Positions 8,859 to 17,214 of a stretch of DNA of 64,000 bases are shown piece after piece (positions within the stretch are counted from its first letter, which is position 1; each line of letters begins with the position of its first letter). Source of the DNA: Bin87 sp965220095 (GTDB lineage Bacteria > Chloroflexota > Dehalococcoidia > Lucifugimonadales > UBA3495); NCBI GenBank assembly GCA_965220095.1, contig OZ244805.1:2356001-2420000 (forward strand). Reading direction: 5' to 3'. The notes beneath the pieces are model-generated. The model saw nothing but the letters and a program-made list of their open reading frames with translations. It searched no databases and was not told where the DNA came from. Position numbers and translations under genes: made by a program.

Positions 8859-9533
8859 ATGAAGAGAATTGGAGCGATGGCGGCGGTGGCATTGCTTGCC
8901 CTGCTGTTGGCGTTGCCCGTCGGAGCCGCAATGGCTCAGGACGGCGGTCCGACGTCTGGCAACCGCCCGCCAGCAACCCTGTTCGGGATGGTAACGGCCG
9001 ATGGCCTGCCCGTGCCCGAAGGAACAATGATTACCGCCATGGTCGGCGACGAGAAAATCGGCTCGACTATGACGATGCCAGGCGGTTCGTTCGGGCCGCT
9101 GGAACTGATGATGCCCTCCGGCGACGACATGATGGTTACCTTCATGGTCGGCGACCGGATGTCGTCCTTCACCTACGAGTGGATGAGCGGTGGTCTGGCC
9201 AACGAAATGATTACCGCGGACCTGATGGCCGGCGGCGAAGCCGGGATGATGGGCCCGGCCGGCATGGCCGGCGCTGCCGGCGACGCCGGGCCGAAAGGCG
9301 ACGACGGCGCTGATGGCATGGCCGGCATGGACGGCGCTCAGGGCGCCATGGGGCCTCAGGGTCCCGCCGGTGAACCCGGCGCCGATGGCGCTGCGGGCGC
9401 CCAAGGCCCCCAGGGTCCGGTTGGTGGAACCGGCGCTGCCGGCTCCATGGGCATCATCGCGCTCATCGTGGCCATCGTGGCTGCGATAATCGGCGTGGTT
9501 GCCATCGTAATGGGTCGGCGTCAAACCGCCTAA
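8859..9533 (+). CDS. Met-rich collagen-like membrane-anchored surface protein
   Basis: 224 residues from ATG 8859, which has AGGAG eight bases upstream; the longer frame from 8826 lacks this. Order: signal peptide (MKRIGAMAAVALLALLL, cleavage near AMAQD), a beta-rich module of about 100 residues with many Met, then Gly-X-Y collagen repeats of about 55 residues (GPAG, GPKGDDG, GPQGPAGEPG), and a C-terminal transmembrane helix followed by GRRQTA. The collagen stalk should lie outside the membrane with the basic tail inside. It follows the three surface genes and probably belongs to the same coat. Bacterial collagen-like proteins trimerise; function here is inferred. Confidence 0.87.
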   Translation: MKRIGAMAAVALLALLLALPVGAAMAQDGGPTSGNRPPATLFGMVTADGLPVPEGTMITAMVGDEKIGSTMTMPGGSFGPLELMMPSGDDMMVTFMVGDRMSSFTYEWMSGGLANEMITADLMAGGEAGMMGPAGMAGAAGDAGPKGDDGADGMAGMDGAQGAMGPQGPAGEPGADGAAGAQGPQGPVGGTGAAGSMGIIALIVAIVAAIIGVVAIVMGRRQTA

Positions 9534-9561
9534 CCGCTGCTAACCCAACCCATGCGCAACG

Positions 9562-9593
9562 CCCCCGTCGGCTCCGGCCGGCGGGGGTTTTTT
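9562..9593 (+). terminator. Rho-independent terminator after the collagen-like gene
   Basis: CCCCCGTCGG (9562-9571) pairs with CCGGCGGGGG (9578-9587), including one T-G pair, and six T follow at 9588-9593. Confidence 0.9.
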
Positions 9594-9620
9594 ACTGAGG
9601 GTGAGGGTGGCTGGTATAAT
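9591..9620 (+). promoter_or_regulatory. Promoter of the coiled-coil gene
   Basis: A perfect TATAAT at 9615-9620 has a weaker TTTACT at 9591-9596 as a possible -35 box, 18 bases apart. It overlaps the end of the preceding terminator and rules out the upstream in-frame GTG at 9601. Confidence 0.6.
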
Positions 9621-9645
9621 GCGCCCATGGCGGAGGATACCAAAG

Positions 9646-10095
9646 TTGGCAGAAATGGACCCAGTACTCCAGCTGACCGGCATATATGCCGGGATCATCA
9701 TCGCCGTGGTGACGCTCCTGTGCAGCGTTTACGCCTGGGACAGCAACCGCCGGCAGCAGGATACGCAGCGCCAGTTCCGGGAAGCGCGCGAAGATACGCA
9801 ACGCCAGTTCCGGGAAACGCGCGAAGATATGCAGCGCCAGTTCGGGGAAGCGCGGGAAGACCGGCAACTCCTCCGCGAAGATATGCAGCAGCAGTTCCAG
9901 CAGGTCCGCGAGGAAAGCCGCCGCGAGCACGAAGACATGCAGCAGCAGTTCCAGCAGGTCCGCGAGGAAAATCGCCGCGAGCACTTGGAGATTCTGCGGG
10001 TAATCGCCCAGCACCTGCACATCGAGGACGGCACGGTGGTGGCCCCGGTGGGCGACGCCGACCCGACGGGGACGCCGGCCCCGGCTGACAACTAG
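9646..10095 (+). CDS. Membrane-anchored coiled-coil protein with internal repeats
   Basis: 149 residues from TTG 9646, which has GGAGG nine bases upstream; ATG 9655 is the alternative. One N-terminal transmembrane helix (LTGIYAGIIIAVVTLLCSVYAW) is followed by about 80 residues of charged heptad-like coiled coil rich in Arg, Glu and Gln, then a short helix and a Pro/Thr/Asp-rich tail. At DNA level the coil is built from three 33-bp repeats (9760-9858) and two 54-bp repeats (9877-9984). No enzyme motif. It has its own promoter and terminator. It could organise the envelope or act as a small scaffold; function unknown. Confidence 0.75.
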   Translation: MAEMDPVLQLTGIYAGIIIAVVTLLCSVYAWDSNRRQQDTQRQFREAREDTQRQFRETREDMQRQFGEAREDRQLLREDMQQQFQQVREESRREHEDMQQQFQQVREENRREHLEILRVIAQHLHIEDGTVVAPVGDADPTGTPAPADN

Positions 10096-10134
10096 CTGCC
10101 CAGCTCAGCCCCCCAGGTACGACCCTCACCCCGA

Positions 10135-10166
10135 CCCCTCTCCCATAAAAGGAGAGGGGCTTTTTT
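10135..10166 (+). terminator. Rho-independent terminator after the coiled-coil gene
   Basis: CCCCTCTCC (10135-10143) pairs perfectly with GGAGAGGGG (10151-10159), followed by C and six T. Confidence 0.9.
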
Positions 10167-10315
10167 CGCACCATCAACTCCGTTTTCGGCTAAACCCGCA
10201 ATCGCTGTGCTGTGCGACGGTGGCGGTGGTTGGATAAGATTTACGACAACCGCACATCGGTTGTTTGAGGTCAGTTTGGCCGCCAGGATTGGGCGCCAGG
10301 AAAAGGAGCGCGGTT

Positions 10316-11095
10316 ATGCAGCAAGTGGTTAGAGGCTTTCACGCAAGCAGGACGGTATTTTGGACCGCTGTATTTTGGGCCGCTATGGTGGCGTTGCTGC
10401 TGGTTTCGCTGCTGGGCACGCTGGGCGCCGGTCCGGATGAGCCGGCGGGGGAAAGCGCCATCAAGGTGGGCAACGCCGGCGATGATGGCGAACCCGCGGG
10501 AGCCAACCCCGGCGCAAATGATAGCCAGTGGGATGTTTTTGAAGGCCACGCCTTCGCCGCCGGCCACCTTACGCCCAATGGGTTGCCGCTGGTGGCCTGC
10601 CTCGGCGGTTGCGAAGCTGGGTACGTCAGCGATCCGGTAACGGTGGGGTCTGAGGGACGTTACAGCGGGTTGAAAGTTAGTCGCGAGCAGTCCGACGCGG
10701 CCGCCGGGGTCGACGGCGACGTGGTTACCTTCTGGCTGGTGGGCGAGGAGAATCGGGTGCGCGCCGACCAGGCAGTGCTGTTCCTGGGCAGCGCCCAGAC
10801 TCGCAAGCTGCACCTGAGCTTCGCCGCCGTTCCCTCGGTGCCCGGCGCGGAGGAGCAGGAAGAGGTCGCCGCAGCTCCCGTGGACGAACCGCCCGGCTGG
10901 TCCACAACCGATTTGACGTTGCCCAGCCCGGCCGAGTTGGGCCTGTTGCCATCGGATTCTGCGCAGGCGTTCGCGGCTACAACCTTCCGCTATGGTGGGA
11001 TGCCGCTGCTGCCGGGGTTCGCAATCGTGCTGGGATTGCTGCTGGCGCTGACCGGAGGGTCGGTGCTCATCTACCGCCGCCGTCTGACCTGGTAA
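10316..11095 (+). CDS. Two-transmembrane extracytoplasmic protein of unknown function
   Basis: 259 residues from ATG 10316 (AGGAG seven bases upstream; the frame open from 10265 has no such site). An N-terminal hydrophobic segment (VFWAAMVALLLVSLLG) and a C-terminal one (FAIVLGLLLALTGGSVLIY) flanked by RRRLTW frame an external domain of about 190 residues. That domain contains a region (about 75-160) with PxxxGxxxGxYxGL-like turns, a CLGGC pair of Cys and an acidic linker. I do not recognise the family. Its place after the surface-protein genes suggests an envelope role. Confidence 0.7.
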   Translation: MQQVVRGFHASRTVFWTAVFWAAMVALLLVSLLGTLGAGPDEPAGESAIKVGNAGDDGEPAGANPGANDSQWDVFEGHAFAAGHLTPNGLPLVACLGGCEAGYVSDPVTVGSEGRYSGLKVSREQSDAAAGVDGDVVTFWLVGEENRVRADQAVLFLGSAQTRKLHLSFAAVPSVPGAEEQEEVAAAPVDEPPGWSTTDLTLPSPAELGLLPSDSAQAFAATTFRYGGMPLLPGFAIVLGLLLALTGGSVLIYRRRLTW

Positions 11096-11152
11096 GCCAT
11101 CGAGCAGTAACCACCAACCAGGCGCGGCGGCTTCCCCGACGCTGGCGCAGCG

Positions 11153-11830
11153 CTAGAGCAGGCGGAACTGGGGCGTCAGCAGGCCGATTTGCAGGCTTGG
11201 GGGCAGGTTGTTGCGCGTTACCTGCAACCGGCCCTGGGGTTCCAGGGTGCCCTCCGCTACGCCCAGCTCCCGAAGGAAGGCCTGCGGGCTGTCTGGCTCG
11301 ATCGTTGATGGTTCGCCGCCAGCCCGGTAGTGCATGGGGATGAGCCACCTGGCATCCAGCTGCTGCGCCGTCTGGTTGATGGCCCGGTAGGACAACAGGT
11401 TGTGCTCGGCGCCGCCGGCGGGAGCCAGCACCACGTCGGCTGGCCCCACCAGGTCAATCTCTTGGGCGGTCAGTGGCTGCGTTATGTTACCCAAGTGGCA
11501 GATGTTCAAGCCGTCGATGGTAATAGTGTAGGCGACGTTGCGTTTTTGGCGCGGTGTATCCGCCGGCAAGGGCGACATCACGGCCCTGATGATGATGCCC
11601 TGGAATTCGTACTCGCCGGGCATATTGAATACGCGTGGGTCGCCGGGCAGGTCGGAGGGGTCGCTGTGCAGCGAATCGTCGTGGCTGACCGTAACCGCCA
11701 CCACGTCCTGCGTTTGCCGTGGGTCGATGTGCACACCCAGGGACTGCGAGTACGGGTCGGTAATCACCGCCAGCCCGGTTGCAGAGGAGCGTAGTCGGAA
11801 GCAGGCGTGTCCCAGCCAGTAAAGGTCCAT
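11153..11830 (-). CDS. Metallo-beta-lactamase-fold protein (UPF0173-like, altered metal site)
   Basis: 225 residues. It begins MDLYWLGHACFRL, typical of the small MBL-fold hydrolases related to UPF0173, and continues with ITDPY, FNMPGEYEF, and LGN in the expected places. The classic HxHxDH metal motif reads SHDDSLH, so at least one usual His is absent and hydrolase activity is uncertain. A late His (PMHY) is present. Cytoplasmic. It converges with the preceding plus-strand gene and is followed upstream by bioY on the same strand. Family assignment is firm at fold level only. Confidence 0.75.
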   Translation of the reverse strand: MDLYWLGHACFRLRSSATGLAVITDPYSQSLGVHIDPRQTQDVVAVTVSHDDSLHSDPSDLPGDPRVFNMPGEYEFQGIIIRAVMSPLPADTPRQKRNVAYTITIDGLNICHLGNITQPLTAQEIDLVGPADVVLAPAGGAEHNLLSYRAINQTAQQLDARWLIPMHYRAGGEPSTIEPDSPQAFLRELGVAEGTLEPQGRLQVTRNNLPPSLQIGLLTPQFRLL

Positions 11831-11860
11831 AGTCAGCCAGCGTCAGAGGGTGAGGATATT

Positions 11861-11932
11861 GCCGGGTTGCGGGGAGTTGCCGGCTTCAGGGGAGTTGTCG
11901 CATTGAGGGGGGTCGCCGGGTTTAGGGATGTG
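11861..11932. repeat. Four 18-bp tandem repeats at the end of bioY
   Basis: Four successive 18-base units of the form GCCGGGTTGCGGGGAGTT, each degenerate, run from 11861 to 11932 and overlap the bioY stop region. In another minus-strand frame they read as six-residue PATPLN-type repeats, which I do not regard as coding. Confidence 0.65.
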
Positions 11933-12560
11933 GCCGGCGTGCGAATCGGTCGAGCAACGCCCACCCGCCGGGCACCAACAGACTGGCGGCAATCAGCTTG
12001 ATGAGGTCGCCGGGGATGAAGGGGAACAACCCGCACTGCCAAACGTCGGCGCAACCCCAGGCGCTGGCAACGTCGGCGGGCAGAAAAAGGTTCAGCTGGA
12101 GCAGGCCAGGCACGTACAGCGCCGCGTTGCCGAGCAGCATGGCCGCCAGCACCCAGGGGCGACGGCTCCATCCCCGCTGGCACAGGTAGCCGACCAGTGC
12201 CGCCGCCGGGATGAATCCGACAATGTACCCGCCGGAGGGCAGCAACCAAAACCAGCCGGATGCTCCACCGGCGAAGAACGGCAGGAAGGCCCCTTCCACA
12301 GCGTACAAGGCCAACGCCGCCCCGCCGCGCCATCCGCCCAGCAGCGCGCCCACCAGCAGCACGGCGAAGGTCTGCCCGGTGATGGGCACCGGGGTGAATC
12401 CCAGCGGCACTTTGATTTGGGCCAACAACGCTACCAGCAGGCTGCCGGCGACAATCAGCGCGATGTCGCGGGCGAGCCGGACCGCGCCTTCGGAACGGGG
12501 AAGGATGAGCTCGGCCAGCGTGCCTGCCGCCAGCGTGGTCGAATTGGATTGAACTTGCAT
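11922..12560 (-). CDS. bioY: Biotin transporter BioY
   Basis: 212 residues from ATG 12560; TTG 12575 in the same frame is the alternative and neither has a clear Shine-Dalgarno site. BioY is the substrate-binding membrane component of biotin ECF transporters. The hallmark segment VPLGFTPVPITGQTFAVLL is present near residues 45-65, followed by LGGWRGGAALALY, a Gly-rich loop GASGWFWLLPSGGYIVGF, and a last loop PFIPGDLIKL, with about six transmembrane helices. No biotin synthesis genes are nearby, which suits a scavenger. ATPase and EcfT partners are not in the window. Confidence 0.93.
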   Translation of the reverse strand: MQVQSNSTTLAAGTLAELILPRSEGAVRLARDIALIVAGSLLVALLAQIKVPLGFTPVPITGQTFAVLLVGALLGGWRGGAALALYAVEGAFLPFFAGGASGWFWLLPSGGYIVGFIPAAALVGYLCQRGWSRRPWVLAAMLLGNAALYVPGLLQLNLFLPADVASAWGCADVWQCGLFPFIPGDLIKLIAASLLVPGGWALLDRFARRPHP

Positions 12561-12685
12561 GATTTGCGGGTACAAACGTTGGTGTCATTCAGGGCGCTGT
12601 TCGGTAGATATGCCGATGGGCAATGCGCGCCGCACCCATATATCCTATACAGCAAATTCGCGGTCGTCAAACCGGAATCGATGGC

Positions 12686-12798
12686 GTAACTGTTCACGTT
12701 TGAGGGGACGGAAAGGTTCGCAGCGGAAATTCCGTACTTGGCTGCCCCTCCACAAGAGGCCGAATAGCCCGCAGATCCCCACAAGTCTGAACAGTTAC
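12686..12798. mobile_element. 113-bp IS66-type MITE with perfect 8-bp target duplication
   Basis: The ends match the IS66-like elements in this window: the left end starts GTAACTGTTCA and the right end is its inverted copy; 18 of the first 22 positions agree between the two ends. TCGATGGC stands directly outside both ends (12678-12685 and 12799-12806). No reading frame is present. The rest of the gap 12561-12934 shows nothing else apart from possible polX promoter bases near 12921-12931. Confidence 0.88.
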
Positions 12799-12934
12799 TC
12801 GATGGCGTCGGCGCCGGTGGCGGATTCGTGGGCCGAGTGCCGGCGAATGCGTCCGTTTCGCCCGTCCAATTTGGCATACTGAGCGGAACAGTGCGGCTTC
12901 CCACCCTCGCGGGCCGGTGTTATTGTAGTATCCC

Positions 12935-14722
12935 ATGACTATGCGAATCAATAACGAAGACATCGTGCGCCTGTTCAACGAAATGGCGGCGATGCTGGAA
13001 ATCAAGGGCGACTCGGTTTTCAAAATCCGGGCGTACCAGCGCGCGGCGAATACCATTGAGCAGCTGAGCTGGTCGCTGGCTGTTGCAGTTGCCGATGGTG
13101 ACGACCTGCGGAAGGTTTCCGGTATCGGCAAGGCCATCAGCGAAAAGGTTCAGGAATATGTGGCGACCGGCCGAGTGGCGGCTTACGACCGCCTGGCCGA
13201 AGAATTGCCCGCTAACGTGCTGGAGCTGCTGGAAGTCCCCGGCATGGGCCCCAAGACCGTCAAGGCAGCCACCCAGGAGCTGGGCATCGGATCGATCGCC
13301 GACCTGGAAATGGCCGCCCTGGATGGCCGGCTGGCGCAACTGCCGCGCATGGGAAAGAAGTCGGCGGAAAACATCCTGCGGCACATCCGGGCCCGACGCC
13401 TGCGGTCCGACCGTACCCCGTTGGGTATCGCAACCGAAACCTGCGAAGCTATCACCGCCGCACTGTTCGAGGCGTGCCCCAGCCTGGTGAGCGTTACGGC
13501 TGCCGGATCGCTGCGCCGATGGGAAGAAACCATCGGCGACCTCGATCTGATTGCCGTGTCGGAACGACCCGAGGAGACGGGCCCGGCGCTGGCGGCATTG
13601 CCGCCGGTTCGCGAAGTCCTGGTTGCCGGCGACGCCAAGACATCGGTGGTGGTGGACCCGGGCATCCAGATCGATTTGCGCGTCGGGGAGCCGGACTCGA
13701 TGGGCGCCATGCTGCAATACTTCACCGGTAGTCAGCAGCACAACATCCGCCTCCGGGACTACGCCAACCGGCAGGGTTTGTCACTGAACGAGTACGGCAT
13801 AACTGTAATTGAAAGTGGCGAGACGGAGCGGTTCGCCGACGAGGCGTCGTTCTACGGGCGGTTGGGTCTGCCTTGGATACCGCCGGAATTGCGCCGCGGC
13901 TCCGATGAACTGGACGCCGCCCGCAACGGCAGCCTGCCCGAATTGCTTGTTGAGTCTGATTTGCGCGGCGACCTGCATCTGCACAGCGACTGGAGCGATG
14001 GTAAGTTTCCCCTGGAGGAGATGGTCGCAGCGGTGGCGGCCATGGGCTACGAATACATGGCGTTGACCGACCACTCCCAGGGGCTGGGCGTGGCTAACGG
14101 TCTGACTCCGGAGCGCCTGGAACGCCAGATCGGGGTGCTAAAAGCTTTGCAGGAACGCTACGGAATGACTATCCTGTGCGGCTCGGAGGTCGACATCCGC
14201 GCCGACGGCGCTATGGATTTCCCTGACGACGTGCTGGCGATGCTGGATTGGGTGATTGCGTCGGTGCACAACGCGATGAGTCAGGAACGCAAAGTTATGA
14301 CAGACCGGATCATGCGCGCGATGGAGAACCCTTACGTAACGGTCATCGGCCATGCGTCCACCAGATTGTTGGGGCGACGAGACCCGGTGGAGTTCGACAT
14401 TGAGGCATTGCTCCGGACCGCCCGAGATACCGGAACTGCAATGGAGATTAACGCCGCTCCCGAACGCCTTGATTTGAAGGATACCCACGCCGCCCGCGCC
14501 CGGGAGTTGGGCGTTCCGCTGGTCATCAATACCGATTCTCACCACGTGGACGGTTTGGTAAATCGGCGGTTTGGCGTGGCGGTAGCCCGGCGCGCGTGGT
14601 GCGGCCCCGAGCACATCCTGAATACCTACCCACGGGAGGCATTCCTCGGCTGGCTGCGCTCTCCCAAGCCGCGGCGCACCGTCCACTTCGCGTCGATGGT
14701 GTCGGCGGGCGCCACCAGGTAG
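12935..14722 (+). CDS. polX: Family X DNA polymerase with PHP domain
   Basis: 595 residues, the usual length of bacterial PolX. The N-terminal half has the helix-hairpin-helix and nucleotidyltransferase folds: KVSGIGKAISEK near 60-70, VPGMGPKT near 105, and catalytic-type GDLDLIAV near 205. A PHP domain starts near 345 with DLHLHSDWSDG and later carries LTDHSQG, GSEVDIRADG, and GHASTR, so metal ligands for 3'-5' exonuclease activity are present. It acts in base-excision-type repair. ATG 12935 lies just after TATTGT/TAGTAT-like -10 bases (12921-12931) with no Shine-Dalgarno site, so it may be leaderless; ATG 12941 is the alternative. Confidence 0.95.
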   Translation: MTMRINNEDIVRLFNEMAAMLEIKGDSVFKIRAYQRAANTIEQLSWSLAVAVADGDDLRKVSGIGKAISEKVQEYVATGRVAAYDRLAEELPANVLELLEVPGMGPKTVKAATQELGIGSIADLEMAALDGRLAQLPRMGKKSAENILRHIRARRLRSDRTPLGIATETCEAITAALFEACPSLVSVTAAGSLRRWEETIGDLDLIAVSERPEETGPALAALPPVREVLVAGDAKTSVVVDPGIQIDLRVGEPDSMGAMLQYFTGSQQHNIRLRDYANRQGLSLNEYGITVIESGETERFADEASFYGRLGLPWIPPELRRGSDELDAARNGSLPELLVESDLRGDLHLHSDWSDGKFPLEEMVAAVAAMGYEYMALTDHSQGLGVANGLTPERLERQIGVLKALQERYGMTILCGSEVDIRADGAMDFPDDVLAMLDWVIASVHNAMSQERKVMTDRIMRAMENPYVTVIGHASTRLLGRRDPVEFDIEALLRTARDTGTAMEINAAPERLDLKDTHAARARELGVPLVINTDSHHVDGLVNRRFGVAVARRAWCGPEHILNTYPREAFLGWLRSPKPRRTVHFASMVSAGATR

Positions 14723-14727
14723 CCGGA

Positions 14728-15519
14728 ATGACTACTGTCGCTGATGAGGTTGGCTTCCTGGTTGCCACCCCCCACCTGGACAACCACGACTCCAACGTTG
14801 CGAGTCTGCGGGTTATTGACCGTTTGCGAACCACTGCGGGCCGCACCGAGCCCTGGTACCGGGCGATACTGCGGGCAATCAGCGAATGGACGCTGGCATC
14901 GGAAGACGTCGCCCATCGTCGCTGGCGCTATGTCATTGCTGGCGAAGCGCTGGACTGGATCACGCTGGCACACCGCCTTGCCACCGAAATTCCAGACGCT
15001 ATCCCACCGTCCGAGCTGAATGCCCTGTTATTCAGGGGCCGATTACCCCGGGATATTGACCCGGAGCAATTCCGCAGCAGCATCGGCCCTTACCGTTACA
15101 CGGCGCACCTGAATTTCTGGTACGGGGTGACGGTGGAGGAAGCGTTGCAGTTGGCCGTCGAAGACACGATACGTAAATACCGGCGGGCATTATGTTATCA
15201 GGATAACGAAACGGTGGTACAGGAAGCTTACCGGCATCTGTACGGCGCAACCCAATCTGAACTGGCCGACCAATTTTTGTCGGTGTCGGGTGGTGAGTGG
15301 GGCAATGACCTGAATGCGTTATCGCTGACGGCGTACCAGGAGTTCACCTACTGGCTGTTCAAAAGGCGCGTCCACAAGTGGCATCCCGCCCGGGTCGCCA
15401 GCGACACGCGCCGGGGACTGGAAAAATTGCGAACGCTGCAGTCTGGCGCTGAACCCGACCAACGCGAAAGCCCGATTGCGCCGGGCTACGTTATTCACGG
15501 TTCTTTGCCACCCGGTTGA
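14728..15519 (+). CDS. Conserved hypothetical protein downstream of polX
   Basis: 263 residues from ATG 14728, five bases after the polX stop, so probably co-transcribed with polX. The frame is open further upstream only inside polX. The protein is soluble, largely helical and rich in Trp and Tyr (WYRAILRAISEWTLAS, WRYVIAGEALDWITLAHRL, YTAHLNFWYG). It has no membrane segment and no motif I recognise. Coupling to polX hints at a nucleic-acid-related role, but that is only context. A bidirectional terminator follows. Confidence 0.75.
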   Translation: MTTVADEVGFLVATPHLDNHDSNVASLRVIDRLRTTAGRTEPWYRAILRAISEWTLASEDVAHRRWRYVIAGEALDWITLAHRLATEIPDAIPPSELNALLFRGRLPRDIDPEQFRSSIGPYRYTAHLNFWYGVTVEEALQLAVEDTIRKYRRALCYQDNETVVQEAYRHLYGATQSELADQFLSVSGGEWGNDLNALSLTAYQEFTYWLFKRRVHKWHPARVASDTRRGLEKLRTLQSGAEPDQRESPIAPGYVIHGSLPPG

Positions 15520-15543
15520 TGCTTCCAGCGTTAGCCCCCGAAC

Positions 15544-15583
15544 AAAAAATGGCCCGCTGCATCACATGGCAGCGGGCCGTTTT
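15544..15583. terminator. Bidirectional terminator between the polX operon and rpsA
   Basis: GGCCCGCTGC (15551-15560) pairs perfectly with GCAGCGGGCC (15569-15578) around an eight-base loop. A-run 15544-15549 on the left and TTTT 15580-15583 on the right make it work for both converging genes. Confidence 0.92.
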
Positions 15584-15604
15584 GATTGCAAGGTTGGCAA
15601 TGGA

Positions 15605-16699
15605 CTACAGGCCATACACCTTCCGGTAGCTGAGGCTCATGCGCTTGCGCTCAGTGTCGATGCTGAGTATCTGCACCTTGATTTGCTGGCCCTGATAGAC
15701 GATCTCTTTGGGATGTTCCATCCGGCGGGCGGACAATTCGGAGATGTGGACGAGACCCTCGACCCAATCCTCCAGCTTGACGAACGCCCCAAAATCCATT
15801 AGACGCGTAACCGTGCCGTCAACCACGTCGCCAACCTGATAACGCTCGGGTACTGAATCCCAAGGCTCGGGCTGAGTCCGCTTCAGGCTCAAGGAAATCT
15901 TGCTGTTTTCCTTGTCGACGCGGAGAACCTTAAGTGTGAGTTCATCACCAATGCTGACCACTTCCTCCGGCGACTTGACCATCGCCCAGGACAACTCGGA
16001 GATGGGCACCAATCCTTCAGCATCACCCAAGTCGACGAACGCGCCGAAACCGCGCATGGAGCGCACGGTTCCCTGAACAATCTGTCCTTCTTCCAAGACT
16101 TCCAGCAGGCGTTCCTTGGCCGCGTTGCGGAGTTGACGCCAGATGCGCCGTTCCGTCAGCACCAGTTTCTCGCGTTGGGCATCCAGTTCCAGGATGTTGA
16201 AACGGGCCTCTTCGCCGATGCGAGCATCCAGATGCTCGATGCGGCCTTCCTTGGGCACCGGCGCCATCTGGGAGAAGGGAACGAAGCCGCGAACGCCGTT
16301 CCAGTCAACGACCAAACCGCCCTTGTTGTGCTGGACCACCTTGGCGTCGACTTCTGAGTCATTTTGGTGCAGATCAATCAGGTCTTCCCAAACCTGTTTT
16401 TCTTGGGCCTGGTCAAATGAGAAGACGGCCATGCCGCCCGGCCCCCGGTTGTTGAGGTGGATGACCATAACTCGCGAGCCGGGCACCATGAGTTCCCGTC
16501 TCTCGTCGGTCAAAGTGCGCATTTCCTGGGGCGGTACGATTCCTTCGGTCTTCAGTCCGGCGCTGATGACGATTCCTTCGGCATCAATGCGCACGATTTC
16601 CCCGGTTACCAGATCGCCTCGGCGGTAATCCCGTGGCGCAAACGCCGATTCAGGGAGTTCCGACATGTCGGTTACTGCGTACGGGTCATGGGTTACCAT
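15605..16699 (-). CDS. rpsA: 30S ribosomal protein S1
   Basis: 364 residues with four S1 RNA-binding motifs at about 25-95, 110-180, 195-265 and 280-350. The last two are the clearest (VQGTVRSMRGFGAFVDLGDAEG and VDGTVTRLMDFGAFVKLEDW). It binds mRNA on the 30S subunit and helps initiation. E. coli S1 has six motifs; four-motif S1 proteins are common outside Proteobacteria. ATG 16699 has GGAGC at a good distance. An inner ATG near residue 11 is less likely. It ends at the bidirectional terminator. Confidence 0.94.
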   Translation of the reverse strand: MVTHDPYAVTDMSELPESAFAPRDYRRGDLVTGEIVRIDAEGIVISAGLKTEGIVPPQEMRTLTDERRELMVPGSRVMVIHLNNRGPGGMAVFSFDQAQEKQVWEDLIDLHQNDSEVDAKVVQHNKGGLVVDWNGVRGFVPFSQMAPVPKEGRIEHLDARIGEEARFNILELDAQREKLVLTERRIWRQLRNAAKERLLEVLEEGQIVQGTVRSMRGFGAFVDLGDAEGLVPISELSWAMVKSPEEVVSIGDELTLKVLRVDKENSKISLSLKRTQPEPWDSVPERYQVGDVVDGTVTRLMDFGAFVKLEDWVEGLVHISELSARRMEHPKEIVYQGQQIKVQILSIDTERKRMSLSYRKVYGL

Positions 16700-17214
16700 C
16701 AGTATAGCTGCTCCTTAATCTTGCTTACGGCCCAATGTTGCGGCCGCATCGGCGCGGCAGGCAATGGTCTCCTTCGCGAGACGCTATCCTACAATTCACC
16801 TGCCTAATAATACTTATGCCGGGAGTTAATTGCAACCGCCTGACGCAGAAATCCCTGAAACCCGTAGATTGGAGGGTTTGGTGCTGCCCGGTTCGTCGGA
16901 ATCGCCGTAGGTTGGTGGCTTGCGCCCCGTAGGAGACGGTTGCCCAATCGTGGTTCCGACACAGGCCGGAACCCACGAGCGCACCGTGGCGACGGCCATC
17001 GTGCCCAGGCCGGGATTGCCGCGTCGCCTGGCTCCTCGCAATGACAGGTTATGCAAAGGTATCCCGAGGTACGACCCCGGTTGCTGCCAGCTTATTGGGT
17101 TGACTAAATCAGCAATCGCCGCTGCCCTCAATGTGGACAATTCCGGGGGTGCGATGCTAACATTTTTAGGATTACGTAAACCTGTTGGCTGTTTCCCCGA
17201 CGATACTGGATGGC
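16700..17214. other. Intergenic region between rpsA and valS
   Basis: No gene seen. The rpsA and valS upstream regions lie back to back. Bases 17012-17047 hold a half copy of the dispersed CTCGCAATGACA repeat. I looked for a T-box leader before valS and found no recognisable conserved T-box core. Confidence 0.6.

Noticed and set aside
11833..12588. 251-residue minus-strand frame overlapping bioY
   Set aside because: Different frame from the clear BioY protein; its repeated PATPLN tail is the 18-bp repeat.
16950..17214. T-box riboswitch before valS
   Set aside because: No specifier loop or conserved T-box core recognised, and a dispersed repeat occupies part of the leader.
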